64,000 nt of DNA from Comamonas testosteroni (GCF_030505195.1 NZ_CP129672.1:620001-684000), one strand, 5' to 3'. Positions 33,537-43,056 are shown, numbered from the stretch's first letter. Notes: generated from the letters alone by a model not told the origin. Numbers and translations are program-made.

Positions 33537-36179
33537 ATGACCTCCTCTGCCCACTCCTACGCCAACTCTGCCGACGTCTCCGACCTGTCCTCGCTACAGA
33601 GCCTGCGCGAGCAATACCGCGAGGCAAAGGCCCGGCAGATGGAGTTGCTGCGCAACCCCACGCTGGGCAGACGCAGCGTGCGCGGAGTGCTGCACCATTT
33701 CAGTGAACTCGCCGATGGTCTGTTGCGCACTCTCTGGGAGCGCGCGAAGATGCCGGAAGGTGCAGCCCTGCTGGCCGTGGGCGGATATGGGCGCGCCCAG
33801 CTCTTTCCCTATTCGGACATCGATGTGCTGGTATTGCTGCCCCAAAGCGGTGCACAGCCGGCTGCGGAATTGGCGGCCAGCATCGAGCAGTTCATCAGCA
33901 GTTGCTGGGATGCAGGCCTGGAAATCGGCTCCAGCGTGCGCAGCATTGCCGAATGCCTGCAGGAGGCCGCGCAGGACCTGACGGTGCAGACCGCCATGCT
34001 GGAGTCACGCCGCATCACAGGTAGCAAGGCCTTGTTTGCCGACTTCGAGCAGCAGTTCCGTGCGCAGCTCGAGCCCCGAGCCTTTGTCGAAGGCAAGCTG
34101 CTGGAAATGCGCCAGCGCCATGCCAAATACGACTTCACGCCCTATTCGCTTGAGCCCAACTGCAAGGAGTCGCCCGGCGGGCTGCGCGATCTGCACACCA
34201 TGCTCTGGCTGGCCAAGGCTGCAGGCTTCGGCAACAGCTGGCATGAGCTGGCCGAGCAAGGCCTGATTACCCATTTCGAGGTCCAGCAGCTCGAATCCAA
34301 CGAATCCCTGCTCAGCCTGATCCGTGCGCGCCTGCATGCCGCTGCCGGGCGCCATGAGGACCGGCTGGTCTTTGACCTGCAGACCGCCGTGGCCGAAGCC
34401 TTTGGCTACCGCTCCACCACGCCAGAGGGCCGCAAGCTGGCCATGCGCGCTGGCGAGACCCTGATGCGGCACTATTACTGGGCCGCCAAGGCGGTGACCC
34501 AGCTGTGCCAGATCGTGCGCATGAGCATCGAGGAGCGCCTGAACCCCGGCTCGCACGAACTGATTCCGCTCAATGATCGGTTTTGCGAGAAGGCCGGCAC
34601 CATCGAGGTAGTCAGCGACGATCTGTACGAGCGCGATCCGCATGCCATTCTCGAAACCTTTCTCATGTATGAGCAGCATGAGGGATTGACGGGTCTGTCG
34701 ACGCGCACCCTGCGTGCGCTGTATGCCAGCCGCGATGTGATGGACAGTGCCTTCCGTCACGATCCGGTCAATCGCGCCACCTTCATGAAAATCCTGCAGC
34801 AGCCGCGCGGCATCACCCATGCCATCCGACTGATGAATCAGACCTCGGTACTGGGCCGCTATCTCTGGCCCTTCCGCCGCATCGTGGGACAGATGCAGCA
34901 TGATCTGTTCCACGTCTACACCGTGGACCAGCACATCCTGATGGTGCTGCGCAATGTGCGCCGCTTCTTCATGGCCGAGCATGCCCATGAGTATCCGTTC
35001 TGCTCCCAGCTCGCCGCAGGCTGGGACAAGCCCTGGATCCTGTATCTGGCTGCCCTCTTCCACGATATCGGCAAGGGCCGAGGCGGCGATCATTCCGTGA
35101 TCGGCGCCGTCGAAGTCAAGCGTTTTTGCCGCGCCCACCAGATCGACAAAGCTGATGCGGATCTGGTCGAGTTTCTGGTGCGCGAGCACCTGACCATGAG
35201 CCAGGTGGCCCAGAAGCAGGACTTGTCCGACCCCGATGTGATTCGCGCCTTTGCCGAACGCGTCGGCAACGAGCGCAAGCTCACCGCCTTGTACCTGCTG
35301 ACGGTGGCCGACATTCGCGGCACCAGCCCCAAGGTCTGGAGCGCCTGGAAAGGCAAGCTGCTGGAAGACACCTATCGACTGACCCTGCGTGTGCTGGGTG
35401 GTCGCGCCCCGGATGCCGCCGCTGAAATCGAAGCCCGCAAGCGCGAGGCACTGGTGCAGCTGGCCCTGTCCGCCCAGCCTTTCGAGTCCCACAAGAAACT
35501 CTGGGAGACACTGGATGTGAGCTACTTCATGCGCCATGAAGCGGCCGACATCGCCTGGCATACCCGCCATCTCTCACGCCATGTGGGCCAGGGCAAGCCC
35601 GTGGTGCGCGCCCGGCGGTCGCTGGCCGGCGAAGGCCTGCAAGTGCTGGTCTATGCACCCGACCAGCCCGATCTGTTTGCCCGCATCTGCAGCTACTTCG
35701 ACCGGGCCGGATTCTCCATCCTCGATGCGCGCGTGCACACGGCCAACAACGATTACGCACTGGACACCTTCCAGGTCGTCGCACCCACCATGCAGGAGCA
35801 GTACCGCGAGCTCATGCACATGGTGGAAAGCGATCTGACGCAGACACTGCTGCAGGGCGGCCCGCTGCCCACGCCATCGCAAAGACGGCTTTCGCGCCGC
35901 GTCAAGAGCTTTCCATTCGCTCCGCGCGTCATCCTGCGCCCCGATGAAAAAGCCCAGCATTGGCTGCTGTCCATCTCCGCGTCAGACCGCGCTGGCCTGC
36001 TCTACATCATTGCCCGCATCCTGGCGCAGCACCATATCAGCGTGCATCTGGCAAAGATCAGCACCCTGGGCGAGCGCGTGGAAGACACCTTCCTCATCGA
36101 AGGCCCTGAACTGCAGGACAACAACAGCCAGTTGCGCGTGGAGACCGAGCTGCTCAAGGCCCTGGCCCAGCCCGGTTGA
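33537..36179 (+). CDS. glnD: Bifunctional uridylyltransferase/uridylyl-removing enzyme
   Basis: The 880-residue nitrogen sensor uridylylates PII proteins when glutamine is low and removes UMP when it is high. Domain order: nucleotidyltransferase ([20 protein letters not shown], about residues 78-100), a linker, the HD hydrolase ([17 protein letters not shown]), then two C-terminal ACT domains ([43 protein letters not shown]) that bind glutamine. All parts are intact. It is 192 bases after map. Confidence 0.96.
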   Translation: MTSSAHSYANSADVSDLSSLQSLREQYREAKARQMELLRNPTLGRRSVRGVLHHFSELADGLLRTLWERAKMPEGAALLAVGGYGRAQLFPYSDIDVLVLLPQSGAQPAAELAASIEQFISSCWDAGLEIGSSVRSIAECLQEAAQDLTVQTAMLESRRITGSKALFADFEQQFRAQLEPRAFVEGKLLEMRQRHAKYDFTPYSLEPNCKESPGGLRDLHTMLWLAKAAGFGNSWHELAEQGLITHFEVQQLESNESLLSLIRARLHAAAGRHEDRLVFDLQTAVAEAFGYRSTTPEGRKLAMRAGETLMRHYYWAAKAVTQLCQIVRMSIEERLNPGSHELIPLNDRFCEKAGTIEVVSDDLYERDPHAILETFLMYEQHEGLTGLSTRTLRALYASRDVMDSAFRHDPVNRATFMKILQQPRGITHAIRLMNQTSVLGRYLWPFRRIVGQMQHDLFHVYTVDQHILMVLRNVRRFFMAEHAHEYPFCSQLAAGWDKPWILYLAALFHDIGKGRGGDHSVIGAVEVKRFCRAHQIDKADADLVEFLVREHLTMSQVAQKQDLSDPDVIRAFAERVGNERKLTALYLLTVADIRGTSPKVWSAWKGKLLEDTYRLTLRVLGGRAPDAAAEIEARKREALVQLALSAQPFESHKKLWETLDVSYFMRHEAADIAWHTRHLSRHVGQGKPVVRARRSLAGEGLQVLVYAPDQPDLFARICSYFDRAGFSILDARVHTANNDYALDTFQVVAPTMQEQYRELMHMVESDLTQTLLQGGPLPTPSQRRLSRRVKSFPFAPRVILRPDEKAQHWLLSISASDRAGLLYIIARILAQHHISVHLAKISTLGERVEDTFLIEGPELQDNNSQLRVETELLKALAQPG

Positions 36180-36253
36180 ACCAGGCCCGGCAATTCGGGC
36201 TTTAGTTTGATGATTCGCTGCCGATAAGCAGTCACCACTACTACGGAAAGCCC

Positions 36254-36514
36254 ATGCAGCTCGCCTCCAATGAAGTTGCGGCATCGCCGCCCACTACACG
36301 CAGCGGCCTGTTTCATATGCCGTTGTTTCGCCCCGGCACCGAGGTCACTCAGAATGGCCGACGCGAAGTCGTCAGCCATGTCATCTTGCGCAGACGCGAA
36401 CTGATGGTCTACCTCCGAGGTCACGACGACCCGGTAAAGCCCGATCGCCTGAGTATTGCCCCCTCGGTGTTCACCACCGAACGCAGGCCTGAACCGCTGA
36501 CCTGGTTTCTTTGA
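36254..36514 (+). CDS. Small conserved-looking protein of unknown function
   Basis: This 86-residue frame starts at ATG 36254 with GGAAAG before it. The protein is basic and soluble, with FRPGTEVTQNGRREVVSHVILRRRELMVYLRGH as a probable beta-rich core. This reads like a small barrel (RNA- or DNA-binding-like) but no family was recognised. It lies 74 bases after glnD and is closed by a terminator shared with psd, so it may be co-transcribed with glnD. Confidence 0.65.
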   Translation: MQLASNEVAASPPTTRSGLFHMPLFRPGTEVTQNGRREVVSHVILRRRELMVYLRGHDDPVKPDRLSIAPSVFTTERRPEPLTWFL

Positions 36515-36527
36515 TCCATCAAAACAA

Positions 36528-36563
36528 GAAAGCCGCTGAGCTCATGGCATCAGCGGCTTTTTC
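36528..36563. terminator. Bidirectional terminator between the 86-residue gene and psd
   Basis: AGCCGCTGA (36531-36539) and TCAGCGGCT (36550-36558) pair; T runs occur on both strands, so it serves both convergent genes. Confidence 0.8.
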
Positions 36564-36578
36564 TATGGAACCCGGCTA

Positions 36579-37442
36579 TCAGCCCAGCTTGATCCGGGCG
36601 TTGGCCATGACCTGACCCAGTCGCACCGGCGCCGCTGGCTGCCACTGCGGATTGAACTGCAGGCCTGCCGCTTGTGGAAACAGCATGACCACCGTGGAGC
36701 CAAGCTGAAAGCGCCCCATCTCCTCGCCGCTAGCCAGCGTCACCGCCTCGGCGCCTTCGTAATTCCAGGTTTGGATATGGCCTGGGCGCGGCGGGTTGAC
36801 CAGGCCGTGCCACACCGTGGCCATGCTGCCAACGATCGTCGCGCCCACCAGCACCAGCACGAAGGGGCCATGGTCGGTATCGAACACGCAGACCACGCGC
36901 TCGTTGCGCGCGAACAAGCCGGGTACGCCACGTGCGGTAACCGGATTCACCGAGAACAGATCCCCTGGCACATAGGTCATGCTGCGCAGCTTGCCGGCAC
37001 AAGGCATATGAATGCGGTGATAGTCGCGCGGGCTCAGGTAGATCGTGGCAAAACTGCCATTATCGAACTGACGAGCCAGAGCCGCATCGCCTCCCACCAG
37101 GGCAGTCGCACTGTATTGATGCCCCTTGGCTTGAAATATCTGCTCGCCTTCGATCCTGCCGAACTGGCTGATCGCACCATCTACCGGGCAAATCCAGTCC
37201 GCCTGCGCCAGAGGGCGAACACCGTCCTTGAGCGCACGTGTGAAAAAGGCATTGAAGGTCTTGTAGGCAGCAGGATCGGGATTGGCCGCTTCGGCCATGT
37301 TCACCTGGTAGCGCTGGATAAAGCGGCGAATGACCGCCGTCGTCAATCCGCCGGCCTCGGCTTGCGCCAGTTTTCCCATCAGCGCGGTCAGCGCCTGCTT
37401 GGGCAAGAAATATTGGGAAAGTACGGCAAGTCGGTCAGACAC
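36579..37442 (-). CDS. psd: Phosphatidylserine decarboxylase proenzyme
   Basis: The 287-residue protein makes phosphatidylethanolamine at the inner membrane. It is a pyruvoyl enzyme: the self-cleavage motif LGST is intact in RFQLGSTVVMLFP, with Ser249 as the pyruvoyl source. YLSPRDYHRIHMPCAG carries the catalytic His, and IDTDHGPFVLVLVGATIVGS-like stretches are present. The start is a GTG at 37442 (MSDRLAVLSQYFLPKQAL). It converges on the small gene at 36254. Confidence 0.95.
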   Translation of the reverse strand: MSDRLAVLSQYFLPKQALTALMGKLAQAEAGGLTTAVIRRFIQRYQVNMAEAANPDPAAYKTFNAFFTRALKDGVRPLAQADWICPVDGAISQFGRIEGEQIFQAKGHQYSATALVGGDAALARQFDNGSFATIYLSPRDYHRIHMPCAGKLRSMTYVPGDLFSVNPVTARGVPGLFARNERVVCVFDTDHGPFVLVLVGATIVGSMATVWHGLVNPPRPGHIQTWNYEGAEAVTLASGEEMGRFQLGSTVVMLFPQAAGLQFNPQWQPAAPVRLGQVMANARIKLG

Positions 37443-37853
37443 AATGGAATTTTGCTATCAAAGTTATAGAGCTGTCGAACAGGATTCTAGCCAAGACCAC
37501 GGCAGCGGCGGCTGTCTTTGAGGGCTACAGGCGTTTTCCCCCATCCAGACCACCTCCCGGGCACGACATCTCAATGATGCAGGCGTCATGACAAAGCCCC
37601 ATGCCCCCGTCTCATCGCTGCGACGCTTTACCCATTTATGAGGGCATAAGCGAAGGCGAGACGCTACAATTCCAATGTTTAGCTGAATGCTGTTTGACAG
37701 CATGGCTTGATTGGATATCGGCCTTTTGTTCGGTCTGCGCAATCAGCGCAGCGCCCTTGCCACACTGAGGCCTGAGCACTTGTACTGCTCAGGCCTTTTA
37801 CGTGGTGATGACGAGCAAGCGCCGCAACTGACCTTTTCTGAGAGATTGAACAA
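37443..37853 (+). promoter_or_regulatory. infA leader with an internal terminator-like hairpin
   Basis: This 411-base gap separates divergent psd and infA. A perfect 11-base stem, AGGCCTGAGCA (37768-37778) and TGCTCAGGCCT (37786-37796), with a 7-base loop and TTTT after it, lies 55 bases before the infA start. It points the right way to act on infA transcription, or it ends a short RNA made from 37640-37800. No gene is recognised in this stretch. Confidence 0.5.
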
Positions 37854-38111
37854 ATGGCCAAGGAAGAACTGATTGAAATGCAAGGCTCCGTGACAGAAGT
37901 CCTGCCTGACTCGCGTTTTCGCGTCACGCTGGAAAACGGTCACCAACTGATTGCCTATACCGGCGGCAAGATGCGCAAGCACCACATCCGCATTCTGGCC
38001 GGCGACAAAGTGTCTTTGGAAATGTCGCCCTACGACCTGACCAAGGGCCGCATCACCTTCCGCCACCTGGCCAACCGTGGCCCGGCCCCCACGACACCTC
38101 GTTCAAAATAA
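37854..38111 (+). CDS. infA: Translation initiation factor IF-1
   Basis: The 85-residue OB-fold protein begins [20 protein letters not shown] and contains [49 protein letters not shown], the IF-1 pattern. At 85 residues it is longer than the usual 72. Its stand-alone place, away from the ribosomal protein operon, suggests the second, extended infA paralogue of Burkholderiales rather than the only copy. It is followed by tRNA-Pro. Confidence 0.93.
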   Translation: MAKEELIEMQGSVTEVLPDSRFRVTLENGHQLIAYTGGKMRKHHIRILAGDKVSLEMSPYDLTKGRITFRHLANRGPAPTTPRSK

Positions 38112-38181
38112 ATTGCGCCTCACCATTAAAAATTCGACATTTCAAAAAATGAGCAATTTTTTGTAGTTAGAATAGAGGCTT

Positions 38182-38258
38182 CGGAGCGTAGCGCAGCCTG
38201 GTAGCGCATCTGCTTTGGGAGCAGAGGGTCGCGAGTTCGAATCCCGCCGCTCCGACCA
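38182..38258 (+). tRNA. tRNA-Pro (UGG)
   Basis: A 77-base cloverleaf with acceptor CGGAGCG/CGCTCCG, anticodon loop TTTGGGA (anticodon TGG), T loop TTCGAAT and encoded CCA. A TTGTAG/TAGAAT promoter lies just upstream. Confidence 0.97.
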
Positions 38259-38265
38259 AATGACA

Positions 38266-38297
38266 AGGGGTTAGATCGAAAGATCTAACCCCTTTTG
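38266..38297 (+). terminator. Terminator of tRNA-Pro
   Basis: AAGGGGTTAGATC and GATCTAACCCCTT pair across a GAAA loop and are followed by TTTTGT. Confidence 0.9.
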
Positions 38298-38760
38298 TCT
38301 GTCTGCGATTTGCAACTTTGCCGGCTTGTACGCGCCATCATATTTATTTGTGGCTTGGCGGACCAAGAACCGCCTTAACCCTCCAAGGCCAGCACCGAAC
38401 ACTGATGCTGTGCGCCCTCATGGCAGGAAAACCGGCTGCCTCCGCAACTCCAGCTTCCACACCTTCGGCCAAAGGTGGCACATGCAAGAGCTCTCCGTGA
38501 GTGATGAAGCAGCCCTTTCATCACCCGTGCGGCATGCCACCCGGGCGTAGGCCTGGCTGGCTCAAGCGAACAAGAAAAGCCGGACGAGACAAATCCCTGG
38601 CCGCAGCAACCAGCCCTCGGCTGGTAGAAGGCAAAAGAAAAAGCCCCGGCTGCTACAGCCAGGGCTTGGGAATTGGCGCCAGGGGTTAAGCCATCTTTCA
38701 GTGCTACAACCTGAACCTAGCGATGCGTATCTTGCTCTCTAAATATGACAGAAAGATGGC
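38298..38760. other. Gene-poor stretch with a second terminator-like hairpin
   Basis: No convincing gene is visible. A near-perfect hairpin at 38641-38667 (AAGCCCCGGCTG/CAGCCAGGGCTT) is followed on the minus strand by T-rich sequence, so it would stop leftward transcription. It resembles the tRNA-fMet terminator further right and may be a duplicate. Confidence 0.4.
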
Positions 38761-38793
38761 AAAAAAGCCCTGACCGTTTCCGACCAGGGCTTT
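38761..38793 (-). terminator. Terminator of tRNA-fMet
   Basis: AAAGCCCTG and CAGGGCTTT pair, with TTTTTT after the stem on the minus strand, directly downstream of the tRNA. Confidence 0.85.
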
Positions 38794-38795
38794 AT

Positions 38796-38872
<77 letters not shown>

Positions 38873-39361
38873 ATATTCCGCGTCGGGGGCCAACCACCAT
38901 TCCTAGGCGCCAGCATGATTTCCCCGACCGTTGTATTGTAGCACACATGTATAAATCTACAGCATGAATAGATATTCAGTAATGAACCCCGCCAGAAAGC
39001 AACACAAAAGCCAACTGGCCAACCTGGAGGTGGTCTGCTCTTTAGCGCTCGTGCAGCTTATTTTTTGACCGCATCCTGAATCGCTCTTTCAGATCACCGG
39101 CCTTCTTCTAAGCGGAGCCTTCAACCTGCTTTGCGATTCCCCTGGCTTCTTGTTCAGGGCCGTCTTTAAGTTAACCAAACCTCTCCTGAATCCTACCTGC
39201 AGCAGAGACTGACACCGCACCTTGGCACTGACGCATCGCAACCTCTTCCAACGCTTCTGAACCCAACGCCCGTATCTATCCAGCAACTCTTGGAGCAATT
39301 CAGATTCACGCCTCCAGACGTTAGCCCTTTCTTTCTATAGTCCTGAAAATCGCACGGTTAT
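38873..39361. other. Noncoding-looking stretch upstream of tRNA-fMet
   Basis: Apart from the tRNA-fMet promoter (TACAAT near 38935-38941 on the minus strand), nothing is recognised. A 69-codon minus-strand frame at 39089-39298 has no RBS or family resemblance and is not called. Confidence 0.35.
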
Positions 39362-39467
39362 TTGCAAACGATTATCAATTGCATTTATAATTCATCTCAT
39401 GGTGCAGCGAATCGCTGTACTGCCTCTTCATCGTGGGGCGCTGACAAGCGAGGGCTTGCAGCGTTTT
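39362..39467 (+). ncRNA. Candidate short iron-regulated RNA (promoter plus terminator)
   Basis: A sigma70-type promoter TTGCAA (39362-39367), 18 bases, TATAAT (39386-39391) is overlapped by a Fur-box-like spacer (ACGATTATCAATTGCAT). About 45 bases after the -10, a hairpin CGCTGACAAGC (39439-39449)/GCTTGCAGCG (39454-39463) ends in TTTT. That defines a transcript of roughly 65-70 bases with no obvious protein. It could also be the remains of an iron-regulated gene leader. No known RNA family was recognised. Confidence 0.35.
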
Positions 39468-39950
39468 AGCTAGCCAGCGGCCCTCTCCTATTAGCCAAGC
39501 CTTTTTTCCACGATCGAGTCAATCAAGTCGTCAACCACAGCAGCACGACCAAACACCGTTGCGCAATCACAAGCCGGACTCTCATCTCAAGCACAGGCCA
39601 GAGTTTCTCGACTGCGCCATCACGCACCGCACATGGCTGGCAGCATCCAGCACCAGATTGACGGCAAAGCATCCGGCAACAACCCGGCTATCGCCGCTAG
39701 CGATACCCTGAGCCGCTGGCCGGCTTGGGCGGATACCGATCTCAGCCCCCAGGCGGTGCGATCCGAGTCGCTGCACGCGCTGCCTTTTCCTGCCCGGGCA
39801 GACAGCCTAGTGACCGGACAACAGGACCGTGCAATGCCTGCTTGAGAATCTGCAAGCACACCTCACGGCTTACATTCCTGTCAACGAACTGACACAGTCA
39901 AACGTTAAAAAGAAAGACATCAGCTTCCATCCACCCTTCAAGGAGTTGCC
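39468..39950. other. Uncharacterised stretch; one weak 70-codon frame
   Basis: A plus-strand frame at 39633-39845 (MAGSIQHQIDGKASGNNPAI) lacks an RBS and a recognisable family; it is noted but not called. The RBS of the next small gene (AAGGAG) is at 39940-39945. Confidence 0.3.
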
Positions 39951-40100
39951 ATGACCTACCTGTACGCCGCCTATCCTGAACTCAAAGCGACGATTCAAGA
40001 GATCATGACGCCAATGCCTGAACCGCGCTCTCCCGAAGAAGTTCTGCGGATGCTGTCCCAGAACCCTCCCGAAGGCGAGTACAGCGTCGACGCTTTCTAA
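39951..40100 (+). CDS. 49-residue acidic protein of unknown function
   Basis: This short frame starts MTYLYAAYPELKATIQEIM and ends GEYSVDAF. An AAGGAG RBS stands 5 bases before the ATG and a strong terminator follows the stop by 20 bases, so it is a complete small transcription unit. The central MTPMPEPRSPEEVLRMLSQNPPEGEY is Pro- and Glu-rich. No family was recognised. Confidence 0.65.
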   Translation: MTYLYAAYPELKATIQEIMTPMPEPRSPEEVLRMLSQNPPEGEYSVDAF

Positions 40101-40119
40101 ACAGTCTCCAAATAAACCA

Positions 40120-40143
40120 AGCCACCTCAAGGGTGGCTTTTTT
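40120..40143 (+). terminator. Terminator of the 49-residue gene
   Basis: AGCCACC and GGTGGCT pair, with TTTTTT directly after on the plus strand. Confidence 0.85.
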
Positions 40144-40154
40144 GCGTTTCAGGC

Positions 40155-40320
40155 CTAGCGTCGACCATGCCCACGTCCACCGTGGTGCTTATGTCCCCCG
40201 CCATGACCACTTGACCAATAGCCATGATGCTTGTGGCCGTGCGGATGCCCGTAGAACCCATCATGGTGACGATGCCCATAGCGATGTCCGTGATGTGCAT
40301 AGCAACCAGACAAGATATGC
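40155..40320 (-). pseudogene. 3' remnant of a His/Gly-rich lipoprotein gene, cut by an IS fragment
   Basis: On the minus strand a frame reads HILSGCYAHHGHRYGHRHHD, then FYGHPHGHKHHGYWSSGHGG and GHKHHGGRGHGRR, stop at 40155-40157. LSGC looks like a lipobox, so the lost part is probably only a short signal peptide. About a third of the residues are His, which suggests metal binding in the periplasm. Sequence matching an IS5-type transposase begins at about 40318, exactly where the gene loses its start. Confidence 0.6.
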
Positions 40321-40470
40321 GAAGGCCGCCGTCTGCAGCATGCCCAGCTCGGTCAATCGATTGAGGATGGATGCACGAATATTGAGCTCGACGACTTGAC
40401 GCTCAAGTGTCCTGGCCATCGCTTTCTCTCCCAGGCGTTTGAAGCAATTCATCTTGGTTGCACCAAGCGT
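40318..40470 (-). pseudogene. IS5-family transposase, C-terminal fragment (copy A)
   Basis: The minus-strand frame reads MNCFKRLGEKAMARTLERQV and then NIRASILNRLTELGMLQTAA, the typical end of IS5-group transposases. It is about 90 percent identical by eye to 49569-49710, and partly to 57908-58005. Both ends of the IS are missing here. Confidence 0.75.
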
Positions 40471-40489
40471 GAGGCAGTCAGCCATCCTC

Positions 40490-40856
40490 AGATGCGCTTT
40501 GTATCCGTTAAGACTCTACAGCAGCAGGGCATACCATGTGTGCATCGGCTGAGTGAAGGGTTCAAAGAGGCGAAGGCAAATCCAACCTCGGAGCTATCAC
40601 CAAGCGAGGCGATAGTTGCCTGCGCACTTTGCAGGTGCAAGGGGCCAAGGCCGCAGTGCTGACCGGCAAACACAACCTTGACCCTATCTCCCAATGGGTG
40701 ATGGCCTTGAGGCAGCGCAGTGGCTGGCAAAAGGCCGCCGTGGCTTTAGCCAACAAAAATGCACGCATCCTGTGGGCGCTCATGACACAGGAGCGTACCT
40801 ATGACACGGGCCATGCCAACGAACGCCCCAGACCACCCATCTCTGCCGTTGCCTGA
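40490..40856 (+). pseudogene. IS110-family transposase remnant with internal deletion
   Basis: An N-proximal piece MRFVSVKTLQQQGIPCVHRL with EGFKEAK is followed in another frame by GAITKRGDSCLRTLQVQGAK, then DPISQWVMALRQRSGW and QKAAVALANKNARILWALMT. These are recognisable IS110 transposase segments. The DEDD-bearing N terminus is gone and the middle is deleted and frameshifted. Confidence 0.75.
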
Positions 40857-41145
40857 GGCAGGCACTTCAACATGCCAGACGTGAAATCAAAGTTGCAATG
40901 AACAGGTCAGATCTGCAGCAGGCAAGCTCGGTTGTTGCATTGTGAGCCGAAAGACGCCACGTGATTTGAAAGGAGCCCTGCTGCACGGTTTGTTTCGGGG
41001 GCGCGCACCTCGTGCTTCACCCCGTCTGTAGATGTGCAGTCTGTTCTTCGTTTCAAGCACCTTGATGGTCTTGGCAGTCAGGTGAGTCAAAAGTAACTGA
41101 TCAGCGCTTGCGTTGATGGGAAGTCCCTGCAGTGCAACAACGCCT
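40857..41145. other. Noncoding stretch between IS remnants and the Bug receptor gene
   Basis: No gene recognised. TGCAACAACGCC at 41133-41144 equals the inner part of the IS5 terminal repeat seen at 58043-58055, and lies against the receptor gene's stop codon. It may be the far end of the IS that left copy A. Confidence 0.35.
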
Positions 41146-42129
41146 TTAATCGATTGCAATGCCTACCCTGCTCGTCAAGCGGCTCCAGCGGGCTCCGTCC
41201 TCAGCCCAGAACTCGCGTAGCATTGCCTGGCCGAGCAGATGTGGCTCGGCGCCCTGATTCTGCATGGCCTGAACGATTTCGGGAGTCCTTACAGTATCCA
41301 CCAGCACTTGGCGCAGACGCTCGGCTACACCGCCGGCCAAACCGGCCGGTGCGGCGATGCCAAACCACGCGGTTACATCGAATCCGGGCACGCCGGCCTC
41401 GATCATCGTCGGTACATCCTGCACGGTTTGGCTGCGCTGACGCGCGGCTACTGCCAAAGCGCGAATGTTGCCCGCGCGAATGTGGGGCAGCGCCGCCGGT
41501 AGATTGTCGAACATGACATCCACCTCGCCCGCAAGCAGGGCCGTCATCGCACCGGCCGCACCTCGGTATGGAACATGAGTGATCTGGGCGCCGCTGATAC
41601 TTTTGTAAAGCTCCATGCACAAGTGCAGTGAGGTGCCGTTGCCGTTGGAGCCATAGTTCATTTGCCCGGGCTTGGCTCTGGCTGCCTGGCTCAGTTGTGC
41701 GACGCTCTGGATGGGACTGCGCGCGTTGACCAGCAATACGTTCTGCACCCTGCCCAGCAGAGCAACGGGTTCGATCTGCTGGGGCGAATATGGCAAAGAC
41801 TTGTAGATCGCTGGGCTGATGGTCAGCGGCGGCGAGGCCATCAGCAAGGTGTAGCCATCCGCCGCCGCACGCGCTACATCGGCCGCGCCCAGATTGCCGC
41901 CGGCTCCCGGCTTGTTGTCTACCACCACCGGCTGGCCCAGGCTTTGGGCCAAGCGCGGCCCAAGCAGCCGCGCCATACGGTCGATCAGCCCTCCAGGCGG
42001 AAACGGCACCACCAGTCGTAAGGGCCGCGTCGGCCAGGAAGCGGCTTGGGCCGCTGCAGTCTGCGTGAGGCCGGCGCCTACCCCGAACCCGGTGAAGGCC
42101 GCTGCGGCCATGAAGTCACGTCTTTGCAT
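41146..42129 (-). CDS. Bug-family (TctC-like) periplasmic solute-binding protein
   Basis: The 327-residue protein has a twin-arginine-like signal MQRRDFMAAAAFTGFGVGAG and cleavage near AQA. The mature part begins WPTRPLRLVVPFPPGGLIDR, the tripartite tricarboxylate receptor (Bug) signature, with NKPGAGGNLGAADVARAAADGYTLL and GSNGNGTSLHLCMELY later. It probably binds a carboxylated ligand such as an acid sugar. No tctA or tctB membrane genes are close, so it would have to share a permease or act as a sensor. AGGAGA precedes the ATG at 42129. It diverges from the GntR gene and carries the shared operator. Confidence 0.9.
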   Translation of the reverse strand: MQRRDFMAAAAFTGFGVGAGLTQTAAAQAASWPTRPLRLVVPFPPGGLIDRMARLLGPRLAQSLGQPVVVDNKPGAGGNLGAADVARAAADGYTLLMASPPLTISPAIYKSLPYSPQQIEPVALLGRVQNVLLVNARSPIQSVAQLSQAARAKPGQMNYGSNGNGTSLHLCMELYKSISGAQITHVPYRGAAGAMTALLAGEVDVMFDNLPAALPHIRAGNIRALAVAARQRSQTVQDVPTMIEAGVPGFDVTAWFGIAAPAGLAGGVAERLRQVLVDTVRTPEIVQAMQNQGAEPHLLGQAMLREFWAEDGARWSRLTSRVGIAID

Positions 42130-42157
42130 GTTGTCTCCTGATTTTAAAATCATCTAA

Positions 42158-42174
42158 TACTGTCATCATATGAA
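42158..42174. promoter_or_regulatory. Putative GntR operator upstream of the Bug receptor gene
   Basis: TACTGTCATCATATGAA matches, in 14 of 17 positions, the reverse complement of the element at 43250-43266 upstream of the GntP gene. It lies 28 bases upstream of the receptor start. Confidence 0.55.
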
Positions 42175-42291
42175 TTGAGGAATGCATCATCTCCAGGGAT
42201 TTTCCCCAGCCCTGCCTGCGACTCCCTGCGCGTCAAGGCGTTCTGAGACAATTGCATAGTCCCTCAGCCTCAAAAACACCTTACCTGCGCC

Positions 42292-43056
42292 ATGACGGTT
42301 TCCTTCTCCGCAATCCAACCCACCCTCAAGCTGGCCGACCAAGTCGCCCAACAGTTGGAGGCGCAGATCCGTGCCGGACGCCTGCTGCCCGGCGAAAAGC
42401 TGCCGACGGAGGCTGAGCTGGTGCAGCAGCTGGAAGTTAGCCGCACTGTGGTACGCGAGGCGATCTCGCGGCTGCGCTCGCTCAACCTCGTTGAGTCGCG
42501 CCAGGGCAGTGGTGTGTTTGTCAAGGAAGCGGGGATCGAGCCACTGGACCTGGACAGCCTGCACACTAGCAGCAAGAGCGCAGTAATACAGATTACCGAG
42601 CTGCGGCGGGCGCTGGAATCCGAAGTGGCCGAGCTGGCGGCGCAGCGCCGCGACGAAGAAGATCTGCGCCGCATCCGAGAGGCCGTGGACACGCTGGCCG
42701 AGGCCGTGCGACAGGGCAGTGACGGCGTCAAGGAGGATGTGGCCTTCCATCACGCGATCGCACAGGCCGCGCGTAATCCGTTCCTGATTCGCACGCTGGA
42801 CTACCTTGCCCAATTCCTGCACGACGCCACGCGTGTGACGCGTGCCAACGAGGCGCGGCACACCGATTTTGCCCAGGCCGTTACCGAGGAGCACGACCGA
42901 ATCGTGTGCGCCATCGAGGCCGGCGACCCCGCAGCCGCGCGGCAGGCGGCGGCCAGCCACATGCACAATGCGATTGCACGCATCCAGCAGGCCGATGCCA
43001 GCTTCTGGGACCAGGACGGCGAACGGCTGGCGCGCGGCATCGTGAACGCGCCCTGA
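42292..43056 (+). CDS. GntR/FadR-family regulator of the acid-sugar cluster
   Basis: The 254-residue protein has an N-terminal winged helix (GRLLPGEKLPTEAELVQQLE, SRTVVREAISRLRSLNLVES, QGSGVFV, about residues 22-85) and a C-terminal FCD ligand domain (IQITELRRALESEVAELAAQRR, AFHHAIAQAARNPFLIRTL, EEHDRIVCAIEAGDPAAARQ, ASHMHNAI) with the usual His and Asp metal ligands. It lies between the divergent Bug gene and the co-directional GntP operon. It probably represses both through the shared element until a threonate- or erythronate-type effector binds. Confidence 0.92.
   Translation: MTVSFSAIQPTLKLADQVAQQLEAQIRAGRLLPGEKLPTEAELVQQLEVSRTVVREAISRLRSLNLVESRQGSGVFVKEAGIEPLDLDSLHTSSKSAVIQITELRRALESEVAELAAQRRDEEDLRRIREAVDTLAEAVRQGSDGVKEDVAFHHAIAQAARNPFLIRTLDYLAQFLHDATRVTRANEARHTDFAQAVTEEHDRIVCAIEAGDPAAARQAAASHMHNAIARIQQADASFWDQDGERLARGIVNAP

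Noticed and set aside
39089..39298. A 69-codon Arg/Lys-rich minus-strand frame near tRNA-fMet
   Set aside because: No RBS or conserved pattern; composition looks like noncoding DNA.
39633..39845. Possible hemin-uptake protein (HemP) downstream of a Fur-like box
   Set aside because: The 70-residue translation lacks the HemP core pattern, and there is no RBS.
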